Of a DNA stretch of 64,000 bases, positions 42,613-54,998 are shown piece after piece. Numbering within the stretch: position 1 is the first letter of the stretch; each line of letters opens with the position of its first letter. Source of the stretch: Pictodentalium vernedei. Lineage: Eukaryota; Mollusca; Scaphopoda; Dentaliida; Dentaliidae. The notes under the pieces are model-generated. The model was not told the DNA's origin, made no database searches, and saw only the letters and a list, made by a program, of their open reading frames with translations. A program made the position numbers and the translations under genes. The stretch covers positions 35,654,484 to 35,718,483 of the forward strand of contig CM062291.1 of assembly GCA_031216915.1 (NCBI GenBank), read 5' to 3'.

Positions 42613-43055
42613 AAAAAAATACGCCCGGTCAAAACCGGTGAGTAAATTTTCGGATAGGAATTTTGAGCATCGGCACAATTTCTCTGTAATATTTCAACCT
42701 CCTGTTCCCCTCTTTATTTTCATGCTTCAAATTTCTATTATATAAATGTTTTCTTTATTGGTACATATAACAACTTTTGAGGAAAATGCCGCCATATCTT
42801 TTCAAATTAGTGTTGGAGCGAACATAATCCTGCAATGGAGCATCTTTGGCATGTCATCAACAGCCAAGTTGATTGAAGCATTTCGCAATATATGCGATAA
42901 GATAACACCAGTCTGGAGTTTGTGAGAGATTTCTTCCTGAAATGTGAATATATTTTTTTTAGGTACCTTTTTCAGATTTCAGAATAAAAAATAAAAATCC
43001 TCCCACCCTCATCAAAACTTTGAGACACAATTGCCTGAGAACATAGACATTTTTT
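42613..43055. other. No recognised feature
   Basis: AT-rich intronic sequence of the UBR5 gene; no repeat end or exon recognised. Confidence 0.5.
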
Positions 43056-43059
43056 TTTA

Positions 43060-43304
43060 ACCCTTTACCCAAAGCAGACGATATCAAAATTTATTATTTT
43101 AAATATCATTTTTTTTTTTAATTTTTCAAAAAATTTCAACAAAACCATATCATGTGACCACTCATTGGAACGAGCTCAATGAGCTTGTTCCAATGAGGGG
43201 TCACATGATATGGTTTTGTTGAAATATTTTGAAAAATTTAATTTTTTCAACTGCTCAATTTGCATATTACTCAGGCGGATGTGGCGATTCGTTAGTTAAA
43301 GGGT
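43060..43304. mobile_element. ACCCTTTACC MITE, 245 bp
   Basis: ACCCTTTACCCAAAG at the left and 'gttagttaaagggt' at the right, with TA at 43058-43059 and 43305-43306. The long palindrome is centred near 43180 ('ggaacgagctcaatgagcttgttcc'-like) with 'accatatcatgtgacc' arms. Confidence 0.88.
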
Positions 43305-43383
43305 TAATGGCCTTATGCAGAGAAATTTAACCAATTCAATCTTGTTTGACAAAGCTCAATAAATAAACAAAGAAAAAACTTAC

Positions 43384-43460
43384 GGTTTACTGGAATCAGC
43401 TTTGTTCAAATCCAGTCTATCAGTGTGAACTGCAAAAGGTATTCGACAAACACGGCCATC
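43384..43460 (-). CDS. UBR5: UBR5 exon: DGRVCRI segment
   Basis: A 77-nt minus-strand exon between acceptor TTATGTTTTAG and donor GTAAGT (complement of 43378-43383). It starts in phase 0 with Asp and reads DGRVCRIPFAVHTDRLDLNK, then ADSSK and two bases. UBR5 orthologues carry LLEDGRVCRI followed by a DRL(D/E)L-x-K segment in the N-terminal RCC1-like propeller, so both sequence and position match. The upstream exon (58430-58556) ends exactly in LLE. The 9.2-kb downstream intron holds many insertions. UBR5 is a HECT E3 ligase acting in protein quality control and N-degron recognition. Confidence 0.9.
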
Positions 43461-43942
43461 CTAAAACATAAGATCAATAAAAATAAACAGCGTTCTACTG
43501 TACTTTCTGAAAAAAAAAACATTAATACAGAAATCAGTGGGAAATTTTTTTTAAATTCTGAGGGCACGATTCATTATATTATTACTTAGTCGTGATCTGC
43601 CCTTAGAACCCGGAGCTCGACTCGGATACATATTTTGTACATCCACATAATGGTAATAATCTCTATGTAACAAAAAAGATACATATGTCACATAACACAA
43701 AACCTGAAATTGGATTCAGCAGCAAGCATTTTGTTTAGGTACGCTGTCTCATCAGTTGGAAAAAATTCAAGCATCTCTTTTAGGGATACTCAGACTTTTA
43801 ATTTGGTGAGATCTGTGCTATTCACTGATATATGTTTGAAGCTCGAGATAAATAAAAAATAAAACAGTGTTTCTGATGGCTTACTGTAATTTGAGTTAAC
43901 CTTTTGAACCCGAGAGACTGCTTTCCATTCCGGGAAAATGAT

Positions 43943-44555
43943 TAGTGTTCAACCGATTACCAAAAATGGTTGTTGACCGATTACCGGTTATTTGAGCTCA
44001 CAATCAGCCGATTCCGATGCCGATTCCAATTGTAATACCGTGCACTAGGACAAGTCGAGGCTCGAAAGAACTACATTAAACTGAACATTTTTCATTGTTA
44101 AACTTTGTTGCCTGGGATCGAAATAAAATTACCAGTCGCGCACACTTGGGCGGTAAACATGGCTCTCAGAGCCACGTTTACCGCCCAAGTGCGTGCGACT
44201 GGTAATTTTACTTCTGCCTGAGTCAATGGAGTGTAACCGTCATTTTTCCGGTATGAACTAGCGATTTCGCTCAGTTGTAAGCTTTGCATGTCGTTTAACT
44301 TGTAAATGGGCTTCTAGAGAGGTTAAGAATACACATTGTGGTTGTTTCTCAACTTTATTGAATGGTATCATTGGCATCATTTTACATTAACAATGTGAAC
44401 AATTGCAGAAGATAACAAAATGCGGTTAATGAATGATCTCAAAATGCTTGGCAACAATCGGTTGAACCGATATTCCAGCAGCCGTTGCCATTGTCATCCG
44501 ATTGCCCATAATCGGCCGATTGTGGTGGCCGGTTCCGATCATCGGTTGAACACTA
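43943..44555. mobile_element. Non-autonomous hAT, 613 bp, UBR5 intron
   Basis: The ends TAGTGTTCAACCGAT (left) and TAGTGTTCAACCGAT (right, reverse complement) match over 15 bp. The exact 8-bp duplication AAAATGAT lies at 43935-43942 and 44556-44563. A central hairpin at 44124-44210 (43-bp arms, loop of one base, few mismatches) contains CTTGGGCGGTAAAC and GGCTCTCAGAGCC. It is the inverted relative of 34722-35725. Confidence 0.93.
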
Positions 44556-44724
44556 AAAATGATACTCCACGCTTTCATCAAATGGGATGGCTGCTACGTT
44601 AAAGTGCTTGGCAGACCCATCAATATTTTCAACGCACAGTCCTGAGGCTGCATGTTGAAAATATTAATTGGTCAACATCCAGATAATAAATATGGACTCT
44701 TCCAATTGCTTCCATTGAGCCGAT

Positions 44725-45215
44725 TTGGAAGATACCACCGGGGTTCTAATGGATAATCTGCTTGTCTTGGGCAAGATACTTTACCCAACGAATCGCCCGC
44801 ATAATTTGCAAATTCAGAAGCTGAAAAAATATTATTTTTCGAAAAATTTCAAACAAAACCATATCATGTGACTCCTCTTTGGAACGAGCTCGTTGGGCTT
44901 GTTCCAAAGAGGGGTCACATGACATGGTTTTGTTGAAATTTTTTGAAAAAATTTAAAAAATAATATTTAAAATAATAAATTTTGAAATTGTCTGCGTTGG
45001 GTAAAGGGTCCTGATTACCCACGTGGGAGCACGGGGGCACTGCGTACTAAGGTGTACTGCACGTCGATGGTGCACCTGTCTTCGACCAATGCTAACGCTC
45101 CTTCTGAGGAATTAGTACGTTGAAGAGTCTGACAGTTGTTCGTCGCAGCTCGGTGGTTCTCTCCGGGTACTCCAGCTTCCTCCACCCGTAAAACTGTCCG
45201 ACACGAATTGCGATG
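44725..45215 (+). mobile_element. SINE interrupted by a MITE
   Basis: Plus-orientation SINE body: 'cttgggcaagatact' ends at 44780 and resumes at 45010 with 'cctgattacccacgtggga'. The SINE at 40850-41192 shows the uninterrupted order. The 3' part ('ctccgggtactccagcttcctccaccc') matches the other SINEs. The tRNA head is missing. Confidence 0.8.
44780..45009. mobile_element. ACCCTTTACC MITE nested in SINE
   Basis: Left end 'tttacccaacgaatcgcc' (the first bases of the terminus are absent) and right end 'gcgttgggtaaagggt'. The palindrome is centred near 44892. Confidence 0.85.
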
Positions 45216-45369
45216 TAAATCTTGATGGCAGAAAGTGGGGTGCCGACTAGTCGACTCCAAATATGGGTGTCAACTAATCAACCCCAGAATCCCAGAGTCA
45301 ATTCAACACTATATTTTACCAGCACTGAACAAGCACTGCTTCACTTCCCGGGATTCACATAAATATTTA

Positions 45370-45590
45370 GTTAACAGGAGTAAACAATTAACAGGAATTG
45401 GCTCCTTTCCTATCAGTGTATATCTACGGGCATATAACTGGGCATTTATTCTATTATATCTTGTTTGACAGAGCTCATGGAGCTCTGTCAAACAAGACAT
45501 AATAAATTAAATGCGCATATTGGATGTGTTGAGACCAAAAATGTCTGTAAATGTGGGAGATTCAGTTATATACAATTACAAGGCTTATTC
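45370..45590. mobile_element. Foldback MITE, 26958-family, diverged
   Basis: 'ttaacaggagtaaacaattaacagg' at the left and 'tacaattacaaggcttattcaatta' at the right match the arms of 26958-27240. The central hairpin 45453-45503 pairs 'tcttgtttgacagagctc' with 'gagctctgtcaaacaaga' around ATG. Confidence 0.75.
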
Positions 45591-45600
45591 AATTAACATA

Positions 45601-47093
45601 TACTGAGTCAAAAAAGAAAGTATAATAAACTTCGAGGAGCACTTTTTTTTAGTATTATCGACTTTAATCCCAAACAAATTATTGTAAATTCATATTTCGA
45701 GTCTAGCTGTATGAATGTGCATCATTTCATGTTCTTACAGTTGCCAGCGTCACGTAAGGATGTCACAATTCAGACATGGGGTGAAATGAAAAGTTCACAC
45801 ATGCAGTCAATAGCGTGTATGTCTACCGTTTACCTCTTGGATGGCAAGATATTGACGCCGCAAGGACCTGATAAGTCTCTGGATGTCACCCTGTGGCACT
45901 GCGTTCCACTCCTGCCTTAGAACATTACGTAAATCGTCTAACGTCTGAAGATCATGAAGTCGTACCTGATGGTCCAACTGATCTCAAAGATGCTTGATTG
46001 GCGACAAATCTGGCGAAAGTGGGGGCTCTGCTCCTCAAGACAATCACGACAGTTACGCACCACATGACATCGGGCATTGTCTTGCTGGAATAACTGCAAT
46101 CCGACGTTAGCGTTGAACAACGGGACAACAACAGCATTAAGAATTTCGTCCCTATATCGCTGTACATTCAGATTACCATCGATGAAGATCAACTGCGTTC
46201 GATGGTGCAAGGAAATTCCTGCCCAAACCATTACACTACCCCCGCCAAAACGGTTGCATTCCTGCACGCAAGCATCAGAAAACTGTTCTCCTCATCAGTG
46301 ATACACTCTTGCCCTACCATCAGCATGCCGTAGCCAAAATCGTGATTCATCTCTAAAAAAAACTGTGCTCCAACGCTGCTGAGTCCGGCGAACACACTGG
46401 CGTACCCATTCCATTCTGACGGTACAATGACGTTGGGTAAGGATTGGTCAGTGGTATGGACGCCTACTTCGGATGCCATGTTTAGCAAGTCTGTTGCGGA
46501 CAGTTTGTGCACTGGTTCTATTGTTAATTCTACCAGGAGTAATTGCTGCTGTCCTCGTCGCCGGCAGGAAGCGTTTCGGCAAGTGAGAAGTCCTGTTGTG
46601 TCGGTCTTGTGCAGGGGTTGTAACTCTTGGTTGACCTGAACACGGTCGGCTGGCAGTAGGTCCAGTGGATCTATACCTTCCAATGAGACAGTAAATAGTG
46701 GCCACAGTAAATCTGAACTCAGCAGCGAGCTCATCTGGAGGTATACCAGCCGCATGCATACCAATGGCATGCAACCTAATTTTCAGTTAACCTTGACATT
46801 TTTTAAAATGTCAGAAGACAAACACTACCGTGTTTTCTCAATAACCCAGGCTCTCTAGCACAATATAACACAAAGTAAATCGTCGGTTACCCATTCAATT
46901 TGACATTCTCGGGTAGCATGTGCTATTTTGAAATCCGTAGCAAAATTGTATACTGTTGGGTGACAACAACATGTCATTAAACTCTTTGCACAACTTCTTG
47001 TCCACAAACAAGCAACATTAGAACTATTATATTTCATCCTTTATGCTATTTTTTCACATTTGTTTCTATTATACTTTCTTTTTTGACTCAGTA
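45601..47093 (-). mobile_element. Tc1/mariner-type transposon, 1493 bp
   Basis: The perfect terminal inverted repeat TACTGAGTCAAAAAAGAAAG, continuing 'tataata', is flanked by TA at 45599-45600 and 47094-47095. The length is typical of one-gene Tc1/mariner elements. It carries a decayed transposase on the minus strand. It inserted at or next to the junction between a foldback MITE and an hAT MITE. Confidence 0.93.
45780..46800 (-). pseudogene. Tc1-like transposase, stops and frameshifts
   Basis: This is the remnant of a DDE transposase that cuts at TA sites. Readable in pieces on the minus strand: an N-terminal helix-turn-helix region (ELAAEFRFTVATIYCLIGRY, about 46650-46730), the first catalytic Asp in FFRDESRF (about 46360), GGGSVMVWAGIS (about 46225), the second Asp in FQQDNARCH (about 46085), and a C-terminal SPDLSPIKHL segment (about 45990-46020) where the usual Glu is Lys and a stop follows. 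At least two frame changes and tandem stops after the first Asp make it inactive. The original would be ~340 residues. Confidence 0.9.
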
Positions 47094-47094
47094 T

Positions 47095-47439
47095 ATATAG
47101 GGCTGCACGATATTCAAAACTGAACACCGGTATCGGTATTCAAAAAAATACCGCGATATACTGGTATATCAAAAAATGTTCAGAAAAATGAACATAAGTA
47201 CCACAATCGAGGCTTGAGGCATCACCGTCAGAATGAATTAGCATGCCTTAATGATGCGGTTCGAAAAACCTTTATCCAAGGCAGCCGATATCAAAATTTA
47301 TTATTTTAAAAAAAAGTTTATCACATTTTCCAAAAAATAATTCTACAAAACAATATCATGTGACCTCTCATTGGAATGAGCTCAACGAGCTCGTTCCAAT
47401 GAGGGGGTACATGATATAGTTACGTTGAAATTTTTGTAA
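47095..47439. mobile_element. Truncated hAT MITE with nested MITE
   Basis: It starts 'tatagggctgcacgatattc' and follows 38917-39230 closely, including the same nested ACCCTTTACC MITE at the same internal position (from about 47271). It is cut off at the DIRS terminus. The missing part does not resume after 51401, so a simple DIRS insertion does not explain the break. Confidence 0.8.
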
Positions 47440-48386
47440 GTTAAAAAATTTATAGTAATTTACATATTTTTTATACTTACCAATGACCCAGATTAGCTAG
47501 TGCTAACTCCTTAAAATCAAGTGCCAAACACAAATTTTGCCCCTCAATCCTCAAAATTTGCATCAAATCCGAATTTTCAATGTCCTATGTGGCCCTCCAT
47601 ACCTTTTGTCCACTGCGCATGCGCAGTGTCAAGGAGGTCTCAAAATTGGCCCCAATTGTCATTCTTACAACCAGTGCCTGGTAAGCGTTATGTAATCAGC
47701 GGGGAGGTAAGAGTTCCCAACTCATGGGAGGGCCATCCCTGTCTGGGTCATTGGTAAGTATAAAAAATATATAAATTACTATAAATTTTTTAACATTTTT
47801 ATACTGTACCAATGACCCATACTTAGCTGAATAGTAAAAAGGCTGGAAGGCCTAGGACATAAAGGAAAATCCAACAGGCTCAATTACATGTAAACAGAAT
47901 TATCCCCTCAAGGAGAAGAGGAGAACAGGTTTTACATGTATCTTTCTTATTTGTATCAAAAAAGAAAGACACAATACCATTCTGTAATTGAGCACAATAA
48001 CATCAATGATCTCTATTAACATCCAGTATAATCCATTATACTAATCTTATTAAAGGAAAGCCAATAATTAAAGATAGTCCAGATAATGAGACTCTTTATA
48101 CTCATTAAAAAGTGTCCGAGGATTGTATAATAGCGCTCGTATGATCCGTGACATATACAAATGTTTCACACCGAGCTACACTTTAAAAATATTACATGAA
48201 TTAGCTTTACACTTTAAAATCATCCCGGCACCGACTCGGAATTACTGATTCCAGAGGGGGTATTCCCTTGCTTTTCACTATAAAGCAGGAGACCTAAGGG
48301 AACACAATCCCACCCCCCCCCCTCCCTTGCCCTGGGTCAAATACCCCAGAGCGAAGAGGGTAGCAGGACAGAGTCACTGCCGGAAC

Positions 48387-48987
48387 TATTAGCATAAGTC
48401 CAAGAAGTAGACAGCTCTCTTACTTCATGCGCCCAAATCTTAAGCACAGACTGCTGAGTTGAAGATAATTTTTCATAAGCAGTACGGATAGTTAATTGAA
48501 TCCCCCTTGCAATAGAATAGACTGTAATGTCCCTTCTATTAGGCAGCAGAAACAGAAAGAAACGTTACGTCCCTTTCTGATAAACTGAGATCTACTTATG
48601 TAAATACATATAGCTCTAACAGGACAGAATAAAGGTCTATGCCCGTCTGAAGACGGAAGAGCCTTAATAACAATAGGTTCCGAATACTTATTAGGAGCCT
48701 GATTTTAGCCAAAAATCCAACATTAGCAGCCATGGTAATAGTATTACCTACACTACGATAGTGAGAATCATCCACAGATTGTGCCTGAAGCTCACTAACT
48801 GTTCTAGCAGAAGAGAAGGCTAAGAGAAAGCTGTCTTATAAGATAAGAATTTGAAGTCCACTGTATCAAGAGGCTCAAATGGCGCTTCTCAGCTTAAGAA
48901 GAACCCAAGCTAAATTCCATTTAGGAATTAATCTAAGGGTTCTAGGTCTATTTATCGAAAGTTTTTCAGTAATTTAAAGAGACATTA
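48387..48987 (-). pseudogene. DIRS tyrosine recombinase remnant
   Basis: This aligns by eye with 16366-16985 of the full element. Small deletions shift the frame several times. The 3' end of the gene, including the nucleophilic Tyr, is deleted at 48387. Confidence 0.85.
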
Positions 48988-50316
48988 GAGGCTAGCTTGA
49001 ATACAGCTTCATTCAAAAGTTCAAATGTCCATGACATTTCTGGACTGGGTTGGGGACGGTGTCCCTAATCCGGCCAAATATGTCTGTGTCCAGTGACGCT
49101 TACGGTCTCTTATCAGGTAACGCAGCATTTTTGTCCAGAGAAACAACTTCTAAAAGGTGATGCTGGATGAAATCTACGGCACCTTAAGTTGTTCAGAAAG
49201 GGAAAATTTCAGCAATGCTGATTCCCTTTTACAATCCGCCTGGACCACATAATAATCTTGGTCGTCCCTACTGACTCTGCAGGGGAGCGAACCGACCCAG
49301 CTTGCTCAGATAGTTCTTTACTGAAAAAGTTTCCGATAGCTGCTGGGATGCTGCGATGAATTGAGCTATCTGTGATAGCAAGTCCATCACGGAGGCCTGT
49401 GGAGTCGCGGTCTTACATAATTAGCCGCTGGAAACTCCAGGGATGTTCATTCCTGCATTTATATAATATGCGGACGTCCCAACTGGAAATGCCTCGTATC
49501 CTAGCGGACGGCGTGACCTGGTCGACATGGATTTCCTGGTCGGAAGCAGGCTGGATATCTGTGGTCACATAGCCAAGGTGCGGTCGTGTGTGCTGATGAG
49601 GAAGCAAATAGACCAGCCACGCCGGACTGTCTATGCGACGGAGAGTCTCAAGCAGGAGGAGTGGACGTATGCTCCGACTAACGAACGAACATACAACAAC
49701 ATCGTGGCACAGATGTTGTTTTAATAGAGAGGGGGCCTCTCGCTCGCGGTTCGGGTAGACCTGGATGAGCTAGCCACTGGACTAACAGGCTTCCTCCGTA
49801 CAATCCTCAGATACGTCGTCACTGGGTGTGCACGTTCCATGTTTACAGTGCTCGCATCACCCAAACTGCTTCCCTGGACCACAACGGACGAACCCGGCTG
49901 CACAGCCATTCGATGAATGGTCGCTACACCGGGCGAGCTAGCAGACAACAACGCCGTCCATCCTACTAGGGACCTCTTAGTCAATTGTTGTATTTCATGA
50001 GCACTTTTTGCTGCTAGCTCATCGTTAGACGGCAACAACGGAGACACACTTGTTGAAGACATCACGGAAACATCACCCTGTTCTTGTTCTTCTGAAAAAG
50101 AGACTGATAAACTAGAGTGACCTTGCGGAGAGAGGACCGGCATGGACCCCTCACTGCTAACAATATACCGTGACATACGTCTCCAACGTTGTCATTCCAA
50201 TTGGCACACACTGAGCAAGAATTAGTGCGAGTACACTGACTACAAGAAACACAATGAACATGAGAATCAGAGTAAGATTTCCTTGCATTACAATTTGCAC
50301 AACATTCTTTCATCAT
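48988..50316 (-). pseudogene. DIRS Gag-like remnant
   Basis: A broken frame begins at 50316 (MMKECCANCN) with the same Cys pattern as the full element. It shifts frame near 50170 and continues in other frames to about 48990. Insertions and deletions are scattered throughout. Confidence 0.85.
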
Positions 50317-51404
50317 GAAAAAATATAAAAAGTCATAGTACTCGCACTAACCCTTGAAACAAAGATACATAATATAATATAATCCATTATAACATTTGGG
50401 AAAAAGAATTTCAAAAAAGAAAAAAATTATGAAAAATTTTCAGAAGAGCCCACGTTCCCAACGGGAACAATGAGCCCAAATGGATCCCAAAAAGGCCTAA
50501 GTGTGGACAAAATATTTTAAAACATTTTTAAAAGTTAATGCAACACTTACAGACAATATTAATGTAACTGGCTATGAGCAGAACTAAATAGAAGACAAGT
50601 AATCACTATCAGAAGTAACCATTGTCAACATAAACAAAAGTGTACAAAAACCGGAAACATGACTCCAGGCACTGTAAACATCGCCCAAAATCAGTCACCA
50701 ATTTAAACCTATCTGATGCAAAGCAGAGGCTTCCAGAGAAGAAACTGCAGTACATCGGATGGTAGATGCAGATCACAATGTCTAACCACCAAAGGGTGAG
50801 GACGTAACATGGGGAAAAAACAGAATAATCATTTTGTTACCAAGCGAAAACTCCCAAGAAATTTTAGTAAGAAAAATTCCAAAATTATGCCAAAAGCATG
50901 GGAGAATAGCAAGGGGGGAATAAAGGAAAGGGAGAGAGGTAACACTGAACAAACAATGGTAAATTCATAGCAAGAATGACAACATCAGGGCCATGCCCCG
51001 AAATTAGGGAACTTGAAATAATTTCGTAAGAAAATTATAAGTTACAGCCCTGATCATATCCTGCCACTGTTTCATCCTCTCATCCTTCTATTTCCTCCTC
51101 AGATCCACCATTTCTTTCATAATTATGTGTCTGGCATCATTTAAACAGAGATTTGCAACACAAATATCAGTGAGGTGTTACTAAATTTAGGGCCAAACAA
51201 AGAAATGACAGATGGCGCCAATTTCGAGACCTCCTTGACACTGCGCATGTGCAGTGGACAAAAGGTATGGAGGGCCACATAGGACATTGAAAATTCAGAT
51301 TTGATGCAAATTTGAGGGATTGGGGGCAAAATTTGTGTTTGGCCCTTGATTTTAAGGAGTTAGCACCAGCTAAGTCTGGGTCATTGGTACAGTATAAAAA
51401 TGCC

Positions 51405-52330
51405 GCTCAGGATCACCGATCCAATGTCGAGTTGTGACAACAGTTCCTCGCACCAAGGCCAACACACCTATGAAGTTTCATGACTCTAGGTTGAACCACT
51501 ATCAAGTTCTCATCCGGAAACCAATTGTTGCGATATACTATGTTCAAGGTCACTGTGACCTTGACCTTTGACCTGGTGAGTCCAACATCAATAGGGTTCT
51601 TCCTCGCACCAAGGCCAACACGCCTGTAAAGTTTCATGACTCTAGGCTGAACCACTATCAAGTTATCATCCGGAAACCAACTGTTGCGATATACTATGTT
51701 CAAGGTCACTGTGACCTTGACCTTTGACCTGGTGAGTCCAAGATCAATAGGGTTCTTCCTCGCACCAAGGCCAACACACCTATGAAGTTTCATGACTCTA
51801 GGTTGAACCACTATCAAGTTATCATCCGGAAACCAATTGTTGCGATATACTATGTTAAAGGTCACTGTGACCTTGACCTTTGATCTGGTGAGTCCAAGAT
51901 CAAAAGAGTTCTTCCTCGCACCAAGGCCAACCCACCTATGAAGTTTCATGAATGTAGGTTGAACTACTATCAAGTTATCATCCGGAAAGGAATTGTTGCG
52001 ATTTACTATGTTCACGGTCACTTTGACCTTGACCTTTGACGTAGCGAGTCCAAAATCAATAGGGTTCTTCCCCTCACTAAGGCCAATCTACCTATGAAGT
52101 TTCATGAATGTGAGTTGAACCATTATCAAGTTATCATCCGGAAACCAATTGTTTAAGATTTACTACGTTCAAGGTCACTGTGACCTTGACCTTCGACGTA
52201 GCATGTCCAAAATCAATAGGGTTCTTCCTCCCACCAAGACCAACCTACGTATGAAGTTTAATGAATGTGAGTTCAACCACTATCAAGTTATCATCCGGAA
52301 ACCAATTGTTTACGACCGCCCGCCCGCCCG
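51405..52330. repeat. Tandem array, ~157-bp units, receptor-like motifs
   Basis: Five to six units share 'aagtttcatgactctaggttgaacc', 'atcatccggaaaccaattgtt' and, except for one mutated unit, AAGGTCACTGTGACCTTGAC then CTTTGACC. The array ends in a CCCG run (52317-52331). A 202-codon minus frame stays open only because the unit is near a multiple of three. It is a pearl-like module without a recognised 5' end. Confidence 0.9.
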
Positions 52331-52815
52331 ACTATTGAAGTAGTCAACGTTTTTTATTTTTAGTCGATCGTCGTTCATTTTCAAGGTGGTACACGTCTAC
52401 TACACGTCGGGGCTAAATTGCATTGTTTTGTGAGGTGAATGGTCAATGAAGGTGAATAACTTTAAATATCTAGCCATAGTTAACATTCATATCCGGAAGA
52501 CTGTACGACTGTCACTGACTGTGTAAGAAAGAACACTCACAGTTACTCGAGAAGAATAGATTCTTCTGAATTTCTCCAGTCTTGTATACACGAATGCACC
52601 CATTGGAAAACCCAAAGCGCGGAAGTGACAAAATTATGACGAAAGTCAGAACATCAGATCACTTCTCAAAGTTCTGAACTTCAGACTAAGATCCAATTTT
52701 AACAACTGACGAGGGAATGCACAGATCTCAATGTTCAAAATTTCGAGAAACTTATTGCAGAAAGGAAACATATGCAGGAACGTTCTTTGGTAAATTCATT
52801 TTAATTCATCGGCTT
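52331..52815. other. No recognised feature
   Basis: Intronic sequence; no exon with both splice sites and no repeat ends seen. Confidence 0.45.
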
Positions 52816-52940
52816 CAATCTAGTTCAAACTTGGACCCGCAGTCAGTAATATTATATTTGGGGTTGGTACGTCCTACAGGACGTACCAACCCCAAAAATT
52901 ATATTACGGACTGTGGGTCCAAGATTGGACTACATGTAGC
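52816..52940. repeat. Foldback, ~55-bp arms
   Basis: 'ggggttggtacgtcct' is followed at once by 'aggacgtaccaacccc' (centre near 52875). Arms continue outward as 'acttggacccgcagtc' / 'gactgtgggtccaagat', with mismatches. Confidence 0.9.
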
Positions 52941-53043
52941 TTCAGTCGGGACCGATTTGTTGTTCCCACAACCCCACTTCGTCTGAACACACTGGTGCCA
53001 TTGTCATTTTCAGAGTTTTACGAACAGAAGAATGATTTGCTAA

Positions 53044-54998
53044 ACAAGAGGCCCCACGGGGCCTGAAGCGCTCATCTTGTACAGAACACAATTTAAACAG
53101 AGTCCAAGAATGAGTCTACATTAAGCAAGCCATCTCCATAGGCTACACTGTCAATCCTTGAGTCCCTCAGGTGTGACAAAAATAATCTGGGCATCATGCC
53201 TTTTCTTCAGTTGATCATAAGTAAAATGTAGAGCTCCCCTATGAAGCCCCTTGATACAACCTATGTGGATTAATCTTAGTACCTCTAGAAGGTACTGAAT
53301 ACAAAATTTTTAATTCTTCAGCAAAATGGCCAATTCCGGCTCCCATGGAGAGCCCAAATATTAACCCAGGCTCTTGATTTGAACACAGTTAAATCTGACT
53401 TCCCTAGAGATGTTGTGTACCGAATATGAAAGCATTCTGACTGTTGGATCTGAAGAAGAGAAATTGTAAAGACATTTCTCCGAATTGCACTAAGTTCAAA
53501 TTTGGGCTACCATAGCGAGCCCAAATATTGACCTATGGATCCGATTTGAACAAACTTGAATCTGACCCCCCTAGAGATGTTGTATACCAAATGTGAAAGC
53601 ATTCTGACAAGTGAATCTGAAGAAGAAGATTTTTGAAGAAATTCCCTCATATTGTACGAAGTTAAATTTCATGTTCCCATATGGAGCCCAAATATTAACC
53701 TAGGCACTCGAATTGAACAACCTGGAATCTGACCCCCCTAGAGATGTTGTATACCAAATATAAAAGTATTCCGACTGGTGGATCTGAAGAAGAAGATTTT
53801 TAAAGAAATTTTCTCATATTGCACTAAGTAAAAATTACCTACCATAGTGAGCCCAAATATATACCTAGGGATCTGATTTGAACAAAGTTGAATCTGACCC
53901 CCATACAGATGTTGCATACCAAATATCAAAGCATTCTGACTAATGGATCTGAAGAAGAAGATTTTTTTAAATTACCCTCCATATTGAACAAAGATAAAAT
54001 TTGGGCTTCCGTAGGAAGCCCAAATATTATCCTAGGGACTTGGTTTGAACAATCTAAAATCTGACACTCATAACAATGATGTATACCAAATATTAAAAGA
54101 TTCTGACTGATGGTTCTGAAGAAGAAGATTTTTAAAGAATATTCCCCATATTACCCTATGTTAAAACTTCGGGCTCCTGTAGAGAGCCCAAATATGAACC
54201 AATGAGCTTTATTTCAACAAACTTTTATCTGACCCCCCTATGAATGCTGTATACCAAATATCAAAAGATTCTGATGATTGGTTCTGGAGAAAAGATTTTT
54301 TTTAATTTTTGCAAATATGCTGACTCAGCATTTTTTCGATGCCCATTACTGAACACCCTAACATAAACGATGGCAATTTTTTTTTACCATTCAATTCTAC
54401 TGGTCATAAGGATAATTCATACCAAATAAAAGCTCTCTGTTCCGTGGGGTTTGGGAAATATGGGCGTTTGAAAATATTTCCATTTTTAGCTCCCAGGGTT
54501 CCCATGGGGATGCGGGAATTTTTTTTTTTGCATGGGTCACGTACTTATGACCCAATAATACCACAAACCAAATTTGGTTCATACCGGACCATCGGTTCAG
54601 AAAATAGAAATTTTGGGCGGGGCCAAAAATCTTACCCCTCCTATTACAAAGCCAAATATTACTTCACGAACTTCGTTTGAACAAAATTGATTCTACACCT
54701 CATATGGAAGCTCCATACCAAATATCAAGTCATTGTACACACTGGTTCTTGAGAAGAAGATTTTTAAAATATTTGGGTGCATTTTCCCCCACTTCCTCCC
54801 TATGGGGCTGGGCATGCTGAGTTGAACAAAAAATGAAATGCCCCTTTGGGACCATCACTCACACAAACTTTCACTTGAATTGGCCCAGTGGCTTTGGAGG
54901 AGAAGACCAAAACATGGTGTTGACGGATGACGGACGACAGACGACGGACGGGAAGCGATGAGATTAGCTCAGCTTGACTTTGTCAAGATGAGCTAAAA
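53044..54998. repeat. Pearl-like module, ~190-bp units
   Basis: It begins 'aacaagaggccccacggggc', a start typical of bivalve pearl-type repeats as I recall them. About seven decaying units follow with 'gagcccaaatat', 'accaaatat' and 'tctgaagaagaagattttt'. It ends with a GACGGATGACGGACGACAGA run (54918-54948) and 'gatgagctaaaaat', whose 'gatgagc' complements the 'gctcatc' near the start (53068). Confidence 0.88.

Larger units (their letters stand above)
47440..51401 (-). mobile_element. Internally deleted DIRS element, 3962 bp
   Basis: It has the same termini as 15229-22360 (GTTAAAAAATTTATAG at the left, CAGTATAAAAAT at the right), the internal complementary region at 47741-47830 and decayed Gag/YR sequence. 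Near 48987 the YR sequence jumps directly to Gag sequence, so about 3.0 kb including all of RT/RNase H is missing. A second deletion near 48387 removes the recombinase C-terminus. It can only have moved with help from another element. Confidence 0.92.

Noticed and set aside
51413..52021. 202-codon minus-strand frame
   Set aside because: It is a tandem repeat of about 53 residues caused by a repeat unit close to a multiple of three; not conserved as protein within the array.
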